This document shows, in pieces, positions 44,444 through 52,802 of a DNA stretch of 64,000 nt. This stretch comes from DATBDE01 sp036270095. Lineage in GTDB: Bacteria > Actinomycetota > Thermoleophilia > Solirubrobacterales > Solirubrobacteraceae. A model generated the notes under the pieces. The model saw nothing but the letters and a program-made list of their open reading frames with translations. It ran no database searches and had not been told where the DNA came from. The translations under genes were made by a program, and so were the position numbers. The stretch covers positions 1-64,000 of the forward strand of contig DATBDE010000104.1 in NCBI GenBank assembly GCA_036270095.1, read 5' to 3'. Within the stretch, counting starts at the first letter, position 1; each line of letters starts with the position of its first letter.

Positions 44444-45472
44444 GTGCAAGCCCGCCTCACCGTCCTCGCCGTCGCCGCGCTCGGCCTCGCCGGCTGCGGC
44501 GGCCCGACCATCTCGGTGCCGTCCGGCGCGCAGCCGCCGCCGCCTGGGACCTACAGCCGCCCGCTGGGCATGGCCGTGCAGGAGCCGGCGGCCGAGAAGG
44601 ACGAAGGCTACGTGCGCGACTTCGTCACCACCGCCACCTCGCTGACGCCCGAGAACGAGCTCAAGTGGGCCATCGTGCACCCCGAGCCCAACCGCTACGA
44701 CTTCGGCCCGGCCGACGACCTCGTCGACCTCGCCGAACGCACGGGCAAGCGCGTGCGCGGCCACACGCTCGTCTGGGACCAGGAGCTCCCGGCGTGGGTC
44801 ACCAACCGCACCTGGACCCCCGACGCGCTGCGCGCCGCGCTGGTCGAGCACATCAAGACGGTGGTCGGGCACTTCCGTGGCAAGGTCGCGAGCTGGGACG
44901 TGGTCAACGAGCCGTTCTCGGACGACGGCAACTTCAAGCCCGACGTGTTCCTGCGCGTGCTCGGGCCGTCCTACATCGAGACCGCCCTGCGCACCGCCCG
45001 CGCTGCCGACCCGGACGCCAAGCTGTTCATCAACGAGCTCGCGGCCGAGCGGCCCGGGCCCAAGCGCGCCGCGCTGCTCGGGCTGGCCGCGCAGCTGCGC
45101 GGCGGCCGCGTGCCGCTGGACGGCATCGGGCTGCAGGACCACACGACGCTGGACGGCGCGCCCAGCCAGGCCGACCTCGAGGACACCATGAACCGCATCG
45201 CCGGGCTCGGCCTCGACGTCGAGCTCAGCGAGGTCGACGTCGCCATCGCGCCCGCGATCGCCACCACGCCGGCCGTGCTCGACCAGCAGGCCCAGATCTA
45301 CGGCGCCCAGGCGAGCGCCTGCGCCGCGGTGGCGCGCTGCACCGGCATGACGGTGTGGGGGGTGGACGACCGCTGGTCGTGGCTGGGCGCGGCCAAGCGC
45401 CCGCTGCTCTTCGACGCCGCTGCGAAGCAGAAGCCCGCTCTGGCGGCGGTGCGCACGGCGCTCAGCGGCTGA
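44444..45472 (+). CDS. GH10 endo-beta-1,4-xylanase-like lipoprotein
   Basis: A 342-aa secreted glycoside hydrolase of family 10. The signal peptide ends in a lipobox (LAVAALGLAGC), so the protein is probably a membrane-anchored lipoprotein. LTPENELKWAIVHPEPNRYD, RGHTLVWDQELPAWV and WDVVNEPFSD (general acid Glu) are clear. The nucleophile Glu is in VELSEVDVAI. GLQDHTTL corresponds to the family Gln-x-His. GTG 44444 gives the shortest signal peptide. The substrate is probably xylan or a related polysaccharide, though activity is unproven. Confidence 0.9.
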   Translation: MQARLTVLAVAALGLAGCGGPTISVPSGAQPPPPGTYSRPLGMAVQEPAAEKDEGYVRDFVTTATSLTPENELKWAIVHPEPNRYDFGPADDLVDLAERTGKRVRGHTLVWDQELPAWVTNRTWTPDALRAALVEHIKTVVGHFRGKVASWDVVNEPFSDDGNFKPDVFLRVLGPSYIETALRTARAADPDAKLFINELAAERPGPKRAALLGLAAQLRGGRVPLDGIGLQDHTTLDGAPSQADLEDTMNRIAGLGLDVELSEVDVAIAPAIATTPAVLDQQAQIYGAQASACAAVARCTGMTVWGVDDRWSWLGAAKRPLLFDAAAKQKPALAAVRTALSG

Positions 45473-45478
45473 ACCGGA

Positions 45479-45511
45479 ACCTTACGTCAACGTCAGGTTG
45501 ACTGCTACACT
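45479..45511 (+). promoter_or_regulatory. MerR operator and promoter of the MFS-merR-ABC operon
   Basis: The 20-bp dyad ACCTTACGTCAACGTCAGGT (45479-45498; one arm mismatch) fits the ACCTNACGT-N2-ACGTNAGGT pattern of MerR sites. TTACGT (45482-45487) would be the -35, and TACACT (45506-45511) the -10, with an 18-bp spacer and the dyad placed between and over the -35, the arrangement MerR proteins act on. The GTG start at 45520 is 8 bp past the -10, so the mRNA may be leaderless. Confidence 0.8.
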
Positions 45512-45519
45512 GAATAAGC

Positions 45520-47052
45520 GTGGGAGCAGCCACCGAGACCACCACCACGACCTCGCCGGCGCGCGGCCGGCGCCGCCCCGGCGTCGACGCCGGCCACCAC
45601 AACTACAAGTGGTGGGCCCTGTCGTGCACCAGCCTCGGGATGCTCCTGGCCACGATCAACTCGGGCACCCTGATCATCGCCCTGCCCGACCTCGAGCGCG
45701 AGCTGCACACCAGCCTGCTGCAGCTCGTCTGGGTGATCCTCGCCTACATGATCGCCTCGACGGTGCTCGTGCTCACGGCCGGGCGCCTGTCCGATCTCTT
45801 CGGCCGCAAGAACGCCTACGTGGGCGGCTTCATCGCCTTCGCGCTGGCCTCGCTCGGCGCCGGCTTCGCCGCCGACGGCACCCAGCTCATCCTCTGGCGG
45901 ATCCTCCAGGGCATCGGCGCAGCGTTCCTGTTCGCCAACGCCGCCGCGCTGGTCACCGACGCCTTCCCCAAGCGCCAGCTCGGCGTGGCCATGGGCACCA
46001 ACACCATGGTCGCCGCCGTCGGGCTTGTGCTCGGGCCGGTGCTCGGGGGCGTCCTGGTCTCGATCTCCTGGCAGTGGGTGTTCTGGTTCAACGTCCCCTT
46101 CGCCCTCGCCGGCGCGCTGTGGGGCTGGCTCGTCCTGAACGAGCTGGCCAAGCCCGACGAGCAGCGCGGGCTCGACCTGCTCGGCACGGTCACGTTCGTG
46201 ATCGGCCTGACCGGGCTCGTGTTCGGCATCTCCAAGGGCGGCATCTCGGGTTGGGACGAGCCGCTGGTCATCTGGAGCCTCTTGGCCGCCGCCGTCCTGC
46301 TCCCGCTCTTCGTCCTCATCGAGTCGCGCGTGCGCGCGCCGATGCTCGACCTCTCGATCTTCAAGAACCGGCTCTTCGCGGCCGCGACCGCCGCCGCCTT
46401 CATCAACGGCCTGTCGCGCTTCGCGCTGATGTTCGTGTTCGTCTTCTACTTCCAGGGCGCCCAGGGCGACGACCCGATCACCGCCGGCATCAAGCTCGCG
46501 CCGCTCGCGGTCGGGATGCTCATCTCGTCGCCGCTGGCCGGCATCTGGGCCGACAAGCGCGGGTCGCGCGCGCTGGCCGCGCTGGGCATGCTGGTCAGCG
46601 CCGTGGGCCTGGCCGCCATGACCACGCTGCAGGTCGACACGGCCTACTGGGAGACCGGCCTGTGGATGCTGATCGTCGGCATCGGGTCGGGCATGTTCAA
46701 CTCGCCCAACACCGCCGCGATGATGGGCACCGTCCCGGCCAAGCGCCGCGGGATCGCCGCCGGCGCGCGGATGATGGTGCAGAACACGGGCGCGGTCCTG
46801 TCCATCGCCTTCGTGCTCGCCATCATCACCGCCGCGGTGCCCAAGCCGGTGCTGTTCAAGATCTTCTCCGGGCTGGCCTCCGGCCTCGGCCAGGCCAAGC
46901 TCGACCCGTTCATCGCCAACATGCACACGGCGCTGTGGGTGCTCGCCGCCACTTCGCTGGTCGGCGCCGGGGTCTCGCTGCTGCGCCCGCGCCACCAGCG
47001 CGACGAGGTCGACGAGCCCGTCCCCACCGCCGAGGCGGTGCCGTCGGCATGA
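45520..47052 (+). CDS. MFS drug exporter, DHA2 type
   Basis: A 510-aa 14-TM exporter. Marks are LLATINSGTLIIALPDLERE in TM1, LQLVWVILAYMIAS in TM2 and motif A AGRLSDLFGRKNAY. The N-terminus is Thr-rich. It heads a four-gene operon with merR and a two-part ABC exporter, behind a MerR operator. GTG 45520 has no clear Shine-Dalgarno, which fits a leaderless start. Confidence 0.92.
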   Translation: MGAATETTTTTSPARGRRRPGVDAGHHNYKWWALSCTSLGMLLATINSGTLIIALPDLERELHTSLLQLVWVILAYMIASTVLVLTAGRLSDLFGRKNAYVGGFIAFALASLGAGFAADGTQLILWRILQGIGAAFLFANAAALVTDAFPKRQLGVAMGTNTMVAAVGLVLGPVLGGVLVSISWQWVFWFNVPFALAGALWGWLVLNELAKPDEQRGLDLLGTVTFVIGLTGLVFGISKGGISGWDEPLVIWSLLAAAVLLPLFVLIESRVRAPMLDLSIFKNRLFAAATAAAFINGLSRFALMFVFVFYFQGAQGDDPITAGIKLAPLAVGMLISSPLAGIWADKRGSRALAALGMLVSAVGLAAMTTLQVDTAYWETGLWMLIVGIGSGMFNSPNTAAMMGTVPAKRRGIAAGARMMVQNTGAVLSIAFVLAIITAAVPKPVLFKIFSGLASGLGQAKLDPFIANMHTALWVLAATSLVGAGVSLLRPRHQRDEVDEPVPTAEAVPSA

Positions 47053-47504
47053 GCCCCGGCGAGCTCCGCCTGCGCATCGGCGAGGTCGCCGAGCTGACCG
47101 GCACCACGCCGCGCACCATCCGCTACTACGAGGAGAAGGGCCTGCTGACGAAGGCGCCCGAGCGCGAGAGCGGCCGCCACCGCACGTATACCGCCCAGGA
47201 CGTCGACCGGCTGCGCGAGCTCCTGCGCCTGCGCGAGCTGCTCGGCGTCTCGCTCGACGAGCTCAAGGAGCTGTTCGAGGCCGAGGAGACCCGTGCGGCC
47301 CTGCGGCGCGAGTTCCGCTCCAGCGAGGACCCGGTGCGCCAGCGCGAGATCCTCGCCGAGTCGCTCGGCCACCTGGACCGCCAGCTCGGGCTCATCCGCC
47401 ACCGCCGCGACGAGATCGCCAAGCTCGAGGCCGAGCTGGTGGCCCGGCGGCGGCGCGTCCGCGCCCGTCAGCGCGACCTCGACGGCGCCCCGTCGACGCC
47501 ATGA
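47049..47504 (+). CDS. MerR-family regulator
   Basis: A 151-aa regulator. RIGEVAELTGTTPRTIRYYEEKGLL is the MerR HTH and wing (key residues IGE-A-T-R-IRYYE), followed by RTYTAQDVDRLRELLRLREL and a long coiled coil. No metal-binding Cys cluster is seen, so it probably senses an organic compound. ATG 47049 overlaps the MFS stop and its stop overlaps the ATPase start (both ATGA). It most likely acts at the 45479 dyad. Confidence 0.92.
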   Translation: MSPGELRLRIGEVAELTGTTPRTIRYYEEKGLLTKAPERESGRHRTYTAQDVDRLRELLRLRELLGVSLDELKELFEAEETRAALRREFRSSEDPVRQREILAESLGHLDRQLGLIRHRRDEIAKLEAELVARRRRVRARQRDLDGAPSTP

Positions 47505-48292
47505 CCGCCGCGCTCGTCGACGGCCTCGTCGTCCGGTTCGGCGAGCTGCACGCCGTGGCCGGCGTGTCCTTCGCGGTCGCACCGGGCGAGGTGTTCGGCC
47601 TGCTCGGCCCCAATGGCGCCGGCAAGACGACCACCCTGCGCGTGCTCACCACGCTGCTGCCCCCGACCGAGGGCCGTGCCGTGGTGGCCGGCTACGACGT
47701 GCGGCGCCAGTCGCTGGCCGTGCGCGCCAGCATCGGCTACGTCCCCCAGGCGCTGTCGGCGGACGCCGCTCTGACCTCGGCCGAGAACCTCGACTTCTAC
47801 GCCCAGGTCACCGGCGTGCCCCGCCGCGATCGTCGCGCGCGCATCGCCGCGGCCGTCGAGGCCATGGAGCTCGAGCCGCTTCTGCCGCGCATGGCGGGCC
47901 AGCTCTCGGGCGGCATGCTCCGGCGGCTCGAGATCGCCAGCGCGCTGCTCAACGAGCCGCGCGTGCTCTTCCTCGACGAGCCCACGGTCGGGTTGGACCC
48001 CACCGCCCGCCGGCTGGTGTGGGAGCGCCTGCACGCGCTGCGCGAGGACGCCGGCACGACGATCGTCGTGACCACGCACCAGATGGAGGAGGCCGAACGC
48101 CACTGCGACCGGCTGGCGATCATGGACCACGGCCGCCTGGTCGAGCAGGGCGAGCCAGCCGAGCTCCTGCAGAAGCACGCCGTGCAGGACCTCGAGGACG
48201 TGTTCGCCACGGTCACCGGCCGCGAGCTCGAGACCCAGGGGAGGCTGAAGGATGTCCGCGCTGCCCGGCGCGTCGCCCGCCGCCTCGGTTGA
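47501..48292 (+). CDS. ABC exporter ATP-binding protein
   Basis: A 263-aa ATPase. Walker A is GPNGAGKTTT, signature LSGGMLRRLEIA, Walker B VLFLDEPTVGLD and H-loop VTTHQMEEAERH. It lacks the long DrrA C-terminal domain. It overlaps the upstream merR by 4 bp and the downstream permease by 41 bp, showing tight coupling. Confidence 0.94.
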   Translation: MTAALVDGLVVRFGELHAVAGVSFAVAPGEVFGLLGPNGAGKTTTLRVLTTLLPPTEGRAVVAGYDVRRQSLAVRASIGYVPQALSADAALTSAENLDFYAQVTGVPRRDRRARIAAAVEAMELEPLLPRMAGQLSGGMLRRLEIASALLNEPRVLFLDEPTVGLDPTARRLVWERLHALREDAGTTIVVTTHQMEEAERHCDRLAIMDHGRLVEQGEPAELLQKHAVQDLEDVFATVTGRELETQGRLKDVRAARRVARRLG

Positions 48293-49091
48293 CCTGGCCC
48301 CGCCCCGGGCGCTCGCGACCGCAGCGCCGCTGCGCGTGGTCGCCGGCACCTTCGCCATGGGCCAGGCCGAGCTGCGCAAGCTCCGCCACGACCCCCTCGA
48401 CCTGTTCACCCGCTCGGTGCAGCCGCTGCTGTGGCTGTTCGTGTTCGGGACGGCCCTCCAGTCCACGCACGCGCTGCAGACCGCCGGCGTCGACTACCGC
48501 GCCTTCATCACCCCCGGGATCATGGCGCAGGCGGCGCTGTTCATCTCGATCTTCTTCGGCCTCGCGGTGATCTGGGAGCGCGACGTGGGCCAGCTCCAGC
48601 GCCTGCTCGCCACCCCGCTCCCGCGGACCGCGATCGTGCTGGGCAAGGCCGCCGGCGCGTCCGTGCGCTCGCTGGTGCAGGCGGTGCTGCTGCTCATCGT
48701 CGTCGCGATCGCCGGCATCGGCCTGAAATGGACCGTCCTGGGCGTCATCGGCGCGCTGGCCATGCTCATGCTCGCCACCGCCGGCTTTGCCTCCCTGTCG
48801 ATCTGCATCGCGGCCTGCGTGAAGAAGCGCGAGCGCTTCATGGGCATCGGCCAGCTGATCATGATGCCGCTGTTCTTCGCCTCCAGCGCGCTGTACCCGT
48901 TGGCGATCATGCCCGGCTGGCTGCACGTGATCGCGCGCGTCAACCCGCTCACCTACGAGGTGCAGGGTCTGCGCGAGATGCTGGTCGGCGTCGGCGGGGG
49001 CGAGCTCGGGCTCGACTTCGGCGTGGTGTTCGTGTTCACCGCGCTGATGGTGGCGCTGGCGACGCGGCTGTACCCGCGGGCGATCCTCTAG
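48252..49091 (+). CDS. ABC-2 type exporter permease
   Basis: A 279-aa permease with about six TM segments. RSVQPLLWLFVFGTALQ, ERDVGQLQRLLATPLPRTAI, and VNPLTYEVQGLREMLVG fit the ABC-2 family. The N-terminal ~35 residues precede the first conserved helix. ATG 48252 lies inside the ATPase 3' end; a later start would lose little conserved sequence. With the ATPase it forms the second exporter of the MerR operon. Its stop shares CTAG with the convergent monooxygenase gene. Confidence 0.9.
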   Translation: MSALPGASPAASVDLAPPRALATAAPLRVVAGTFAMGQAELRKLRHDPLDLFTRSVQPLLWLFVFGTALQSTHALQTAGVDYRAFITPGIMAQAALFISIFFGLAVIWERDVGQLQRLLATPLPRTAIVLGKAAGASVRSLVQAVLLLIVVAIAGIGLKWTVLGVIGALAMLMLATAGFASLSICIAACVKKRERFMGIGQLIMMPLFFASSALYPLAIMPGWLHVIARVNPLTYEVQGLREMLVGVGGGELGLDFGVVFVFTALMVALATRLYPRAIL

Positions 49092-50590
49092 ACGGCCGCG
49101 ACCGGCTCGGGCTCGGGCATGCGCGCGGGCGCGCGGAGCTCGTAGTGCTCGGGGTCGAAGTGCCGCAGCAGGCGCCGGAAGGGCCAGGTGAAGCCGGGCC
49201 ACAGCGTGCTGTTGCGACCGTTGCGGTCCAGGTACCAGCTCGAGCACCCGCCCGAGTTCCACACCGTCTTGCGCAGCTGCGCCTGGATGCGCTCGTTGAA
49301 GGCCGCCTGGGCCTCGGGCCGGACGTCCACCGACGCGGCCCCGCGCGCGTCCATCGTGCGCAGCGCGTCGAGGACGTAGTTCAGCTGGGACTCGATCATG
49401 AACACGATCGAGTTGTGGCCGAGCCCCGTGTTGGGGCCGACGAGGAAGAACAGGTTGGGGAAGCCCGCGATGGTCGTGCCCCGGTGGGCCTGCATGCTGC
49501 CGTCCCAGGTCTCGGCCAGGGTGCGCCCGTCGCGGCCGCGCACGACCTCGGCCGCCGGCGGGTCGGTGACGTGGAAGCCGGTCCCGAAAATGATCGTGTC
49601 GACCTCGTGCTCGGTGCCGTCGGCGGTCACGATCGCGTGCGGGCGTACCTCGGCGATGCCGTCGGTGACCAGCTCGACATTCGGCTGCATGAGCGCCGGG
49701 TAGTAGTCGTTGGAGATCAGCACGCGCTTGCAGCCGATCGTGTAGCTCGGCGTGACCTTGCGGCGCAGCTCGGGGTCCGGCACGTGCTTGGCGATGTGCC
49801 TGCGCGCCATCCCCTCGGGCAGCTTGGCGAACCGCGTGTCGATGAAGCCGAGGGCGAACGTCTCACGGCCCCAGTAGATGCCCGCGCGCATGGCCAGCTG
49901 GGCGGCGGGGAGCGTCTCGTACACCCGCTTTTCCAGCGGCGTGATCGGGCGGTCGTTGTGGGGCACGACCCACGGCGGCGTGCGCTGAAAGACGGTGAGG
50001 TCGCTCACGTCGGGCTGGATGCGCGGGATGAGCTGGATGGCGGAGGCGCCGGTGCCGACCACGGCCACGCGCTCGTTTTTCAGGTTGTGCGTGTGGTCCC
50101 ACTGGGCGGAGTGGTAGGCACGGCCCTCGAAGCCGTCGAGGCCGGGCAGATCCGGGATCGAGGGCTCGTGGAGCGGGCCGGTACCGGCGACCAGGATCTG
50201 GGCGGTGAGCGTCTCGTCGCTGGTCTCGAGCGTCCAGCGCTGCGCGTCGTCGTCCCATTCGGCGCTGCGCACCTCGCGGCCGAAGCGGATGTGGGGCAGG
50301 ACGCCGTAGCGCTGCGCGCAGTCGCGCAGGTAGGCGCGGATCTCGTCGCCGAGCGGGAACGTGCGCGTCCAGTTCGGGTTGGGCGCGAAGGAGAACGAGT
50401 ACAGGTGCGAGGGCACGTCGCACTGGATGCCCGGGTAGGTGTTCTCGCGCCAGGTGCCGCCGACGTCGTCGGCCTTCTCCAGCACGACGAAGTCGTCGAT
50501 GCCCTCCTGCTTGAGCCGGATGGCCATGCCCAGGCCGGCGAACCCGGTGCCGATGATGGCGATGCGCGTCTCGTCGTCTTCCATGTCCAT
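49088..50590 (-). CDS. Baeyer-Villiger-type flavin monooxygenase
   Basis: A 500-aa FAD/NADPH enzyme. FAD motif is IIGTGFAGLGMAIRLKQ, GGTWRENTYPGIQCDVPSHL follows, the BVMO fingerprint FxGxxxHxxxW is FEGRAYHSAQW, and VVGTGASAIQLIP binds NADPH. It likely converts ketones to esters or lactones. It is transcribed alone. The 135 bp upstream shared with the divergent secreted-protein gene contain three ATTCAG repeats but no clear operator. Confidence 0.92.
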   Translation of the reverse strand: MDMEDDETRIAIIGTGFAGLGMAIRLKQEGIDDFVVLEKADDVGGTWRENTYPGIQCDVPSHLYSFSFAPNPNWTRTFPLGDEIRAYLRDCAQRYGVLPHIRFGREVRSAEWDDDAQRWTLETSDETLTAQILVAGTGPLHEPSIPDLPGLDGFEGRAYHSAQWDHTHNLKNERVAVVGTGASAIQLIPRIQPDVSDLTVFQRTPPWVVPHNDRPITPLEKRVYETLPAAQLAMRAGIYWGRETFALGFIDTRFAKLPEGMARRHIAKHVPDPELRRKVTPSYTIGCKRVLISNDYYPALMQPNVELVTDGIAEVRPHAIVTADGTEHEVDTIIFGTGFHVTDPPAAEVVRGRDGRTLAETWDGSMQAHRGTTIAGFPNLFFLVGPNTGLGHNSIVFMIESQLNYVLDALRTMDARGAASVDVRPEAQAAFNERIQAQLRKTVWNSGGCSSWYLDRNGRNSTLWPGFTWPFRRLLRHFDPEHYELRAPARMPEPEPVAAV

Positions 50591-50725
50591 TCAGACTATT
50601 GAACAGAATTCAGCACTGTGTGGCGCCGGTCACAGAACCGATTCAGAGGCTGCTCCTACATTCGCGCCCCACCCTCGGGTGCTCGATCCGGCCTGGCGCC
50701 GGACCTCGGAACCGAAGGAGATCCC

Positions 50726-51211
50726 ATGAAACGCTCCCCCAAGCTGGCGCTGCTGGCCGCCGTCGTGGCGGTGGCGCTGGTCGCCTCGGCCGCGTTCGCG
50801 GCCGTGTCGGCCACGAGCAACAGCGGCACGACCTCCTCGTCGGCGCCCTCCGCCGCGACGGGCCCGCCGGCCATGAACGGCGCCCCGCCGAGCGGAGCGC
50901 AGGGCGGCGGACCCGACCAGTTCGCCGCCGCGCTGGCGTCCAAGCTCGGCGTGACGCAAGCCAGGGTGCAGGCCGCGCTGCAGTCCGTGCACCAGCAGCT
51001 CGGCAGCGCGCAGGGCCCGCCGTCACAGGACGTCCGGACCGCGGCGCTGGCCAAGGCGCTGGGCGTCGACCAGAGCAAGGTCGAGTCCGCGCTGCAGTCC
51101 GTGCGCCCGCCCGGCCCGCCGCCGGGCGGCCAGGTGCCGCAGCAGGGACAGGCACCCCAGGGACAGGCCCCTCAGGGGCCGGCGCTTCCGCCGCAGGGCC
51201 AATCGTCCTAG
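50726..51211 (+). CDS. Secreted protein with two helical LGV repeats and a Pro/Gln tail
   Basis: A 161-aa protein. A signal peptide or membrane anchor (LALLAAVVAVALVASAAFAA) is followed by a Ser/Thr/Pro-rich linker. Two copies of a ~23-residue motif follow (FAAALASKLGVTQARVQAAL and RTAALAKALGVDQSKVESAL, each ending QSV). The tail repeats QGQAPQG. ATG 50726 has AAGGAG 6 bp upstream. The LAxxLGVxxxxVxxAL unit occurs in other actinobacterial exported proteins, but its function is unknown to me. Confidence 0.75.
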   Translation: MKRSPKLALLAAVVAVALVASAAFAAVSATSNSGTTSSSAPSAATGPPAMNGAPPSGAQGGGPDQFAAALASKLGVTQARVQAALQSVHQQLGSAQGPPSQDVRTAALAKALGVDQSKVESALQSVRPPGPPPGGQVPQQGQAPQGQAPQGPALPPQGQSS

Positions 51212-51331
51212 CCTCTTGGCGTGGGGGCTCGTGCGGGACGGGCCCCCACACTCACGTAATACGCGGCGCGAGCAGGGCCGGGGAGCCCGCCGAGACGCCA
51301 TTCCGCTTCCCGGCGAGTTAGGCTCAGGGGC

Positions 51332-51610
51332 GTGCCGTGCTTCCTCGCGCTGCTGGCGATCCTGTCGCCGAGGCTCGCGCTCATCATCGCCGCGATCTTC
51401 AGCGACATCCTCAGCCACGCCTACGACAGCTTCATCATCCCGTTACTCGGGTTCTTCCTGCTTCCGTGGACCACGCTGGTCTACGCGCTGGCCTGGAACG
51501 CCGACCCGCACCACCTGACCGTGTTCGAGTGGCTGCTGGTCGCCGTGGCGTTCCTGCTCGACCTGGGGTCCTATGGCTTCGGGCAGCGGGTCCGGTCCCG
51601 CGGCGACTAG
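51332..51610 (+). CDS. Small integral membrane protein
   Basis: A 92-aa hydrophobic protein with three predicted TM segments (about residues 4-22, 33-53 and 66-82) and a basic C-terminus. GTG 51332. The two long hydrophobic segments LLGFFLLPWTTLVYALAW and WLLVAVAFLLDLGSYGF are typical of small uncharacterised actinobacterial membrane proteins. The stop shares CTAG with the convergent desaturase gene. Confidence 0.7.
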   Translation: MPCFLALLAILSPRLALIIAAIFSDILSHAYDSFIIPLLGFFLLPWTTLVYALAWNADPHHLTVFEWLLVAVAFLLDLGSYGFGQRVRSRGD

Positions 51611-52650
51611 CGGGCGGTCGCGTACCGGGACTGCCGCGCCTGGGCCCAGGTGACGAGCCGGCGCTGGTCCTCGTCCCACAGCTTGAGCCGCACGGCCTTG
51701 ATGCCGTCCCAGGTCGACAGCGTGGGGACGTCGTGGAAGATCGGGTTCTCGTCGTGCGCGCGCTGCAGGTTGTAGTTCGGGATGCGCGCGCTGAGGTGGT
51801 GGACGTGGTGCAGGCCGATGTTGCCGGTGAAGAACTGCAGGACCTTCGGCAGCTTCAGGTGCGAGCTGCCCCGCAGCGCGGCGTCGGCGTAGGTCCAGTC
51901 GTCCGAGTTCTCCCAGTAGGCGTCCTCGAACTGGTGCTGCACGTAGAAGAGCCACACCCCGGCGGCGCCGGCCAGCATCACCGGCGGCAGCCAGATGAGG
52001 ATGAACGCGGCGAGCCCGATCCAGAAGATCAGCAGGCCCACGAGCACGACCAGCGCGAGGTTGGTCATGTACACGCTGTTGCGCAGGCGCGGGCGGGCCG
52101 AGAGCGAGACCAAACGGGGCTGGATCACCAGCGCCCACAGCGGCCCGATGCCGAACATGACCAGCGGGTTGCGGAACAAGCGGTAGCCCAGGCGGCCCCA
52201 GAAGCCGGCGGAGTAGTACTCGGCCACGGTCCACGTGGGGACGTCGCCTTCGCCGCGACGGTCGAGGTCGCCCGAGGTCGCGTGGTGCACCTGATGCGCG
52301 TGGCGCCAGCTGTAGAACGGCGTCCACACCACGAGCCCCAGCGTGATGCCCAGCCACATGTTCGCCTTCTTGGTGGGCAGGAACGACCCGTGCGTGCAGT
52401 CGTGGAAGAGGATGTAGGTGCGCAGCAGGAAGCCGGCCGCCGGGATCGCCACGAGCAGGACGAGCAGATAGGACACGTCGAGCAGCCAGTACATCCCGAC
52501 CGAGAGGGCCAGGTAGGGCACGACCGAGGTCAGGACGTCGGCGATGCTCCGGCCCAGGTGCGGGCGCGCATACGGCTGCAGCGTCTCGCGCCAGAAGGGG
52601 CGTTTTCGCTCAGCCGTCGTGGATGATGGAACAGTGGCAGCGACTTGCAT
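51607..52650 (-). CDS. Fatty acid desaturase
   Basis: A 347-aa membrane di-iron desaturase. The three His boxes are HDCTHGS near residue 84, HAHQVHH near residue 117 and HHVHH near residue 280. Pairs of TM segments flank them. It would introduce double bases into acyl chains of membrane lipids, needing an electron donor not encoded nearby. The position of the double bond cannot be read from sequence. A TTAGGG-TT-CCCTAA palindrome lies 79 bp upstream of the start. Confidence 0.93.
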   Translation of the reverse strand: MQVAATVPSSTTAERKRPFWRETLQPYARPHLGRSIADVLTSVVPYLALSVGMYWLLDVSYLLVLLVAIPAAGFLLRTYILFHDCTHGSFLPTKKANMWLGITLGLVVWTPFYSWRHAHQVHHATSGDLDRRGEGDVPTWTVAEYYSAGFWGRLGYRLFRNPLVMFGIGPLWALVIQPRLVSLSARPRLRNSVYMTNLALVVLVGLLIFWIGLAAFILIWLPPVMLAGAAGVWLFYVQHQFEDAYWENSDDWTYADAALRGSSHLKLPKVLQFFTGNIGLHHVHHLSARIPNYNLQRAHDENPIFHDVPTLSTWDGIKAVRLKLWDEDQRRLVTWAQARQSRYATAR

Positions 52651-52728
52651 GGCACATCGGGGGGCGAGCGCTCTTCCGGAACGCGCCGCGGCATGGTAGC
52701 CATCGAACGCGCCTCGTGCGCTGCGCCT

Positions 52729-52742
52729 TTAGGGTTCCCTAA
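52729..52742. promoter_or_regulatory. Perfect palindrome TTAGGGTTCCCTAA
   Basis: Fourteen base pairs with perfect 6-bp arms and a TT centre lie in the 152-bp divergent region between the desaturase and the secreted-protein gene. It could be an operator for either gene. No regulator gene is adjacent, so the factor is unknown. Confidence 0.45.
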
Positions 52743-52802
52743 CCGAATTCCTCCCTCTCCAATCATGGAGTGACGTCGCGGGGGCGTGCGCGTAGCACCG
52801 CC

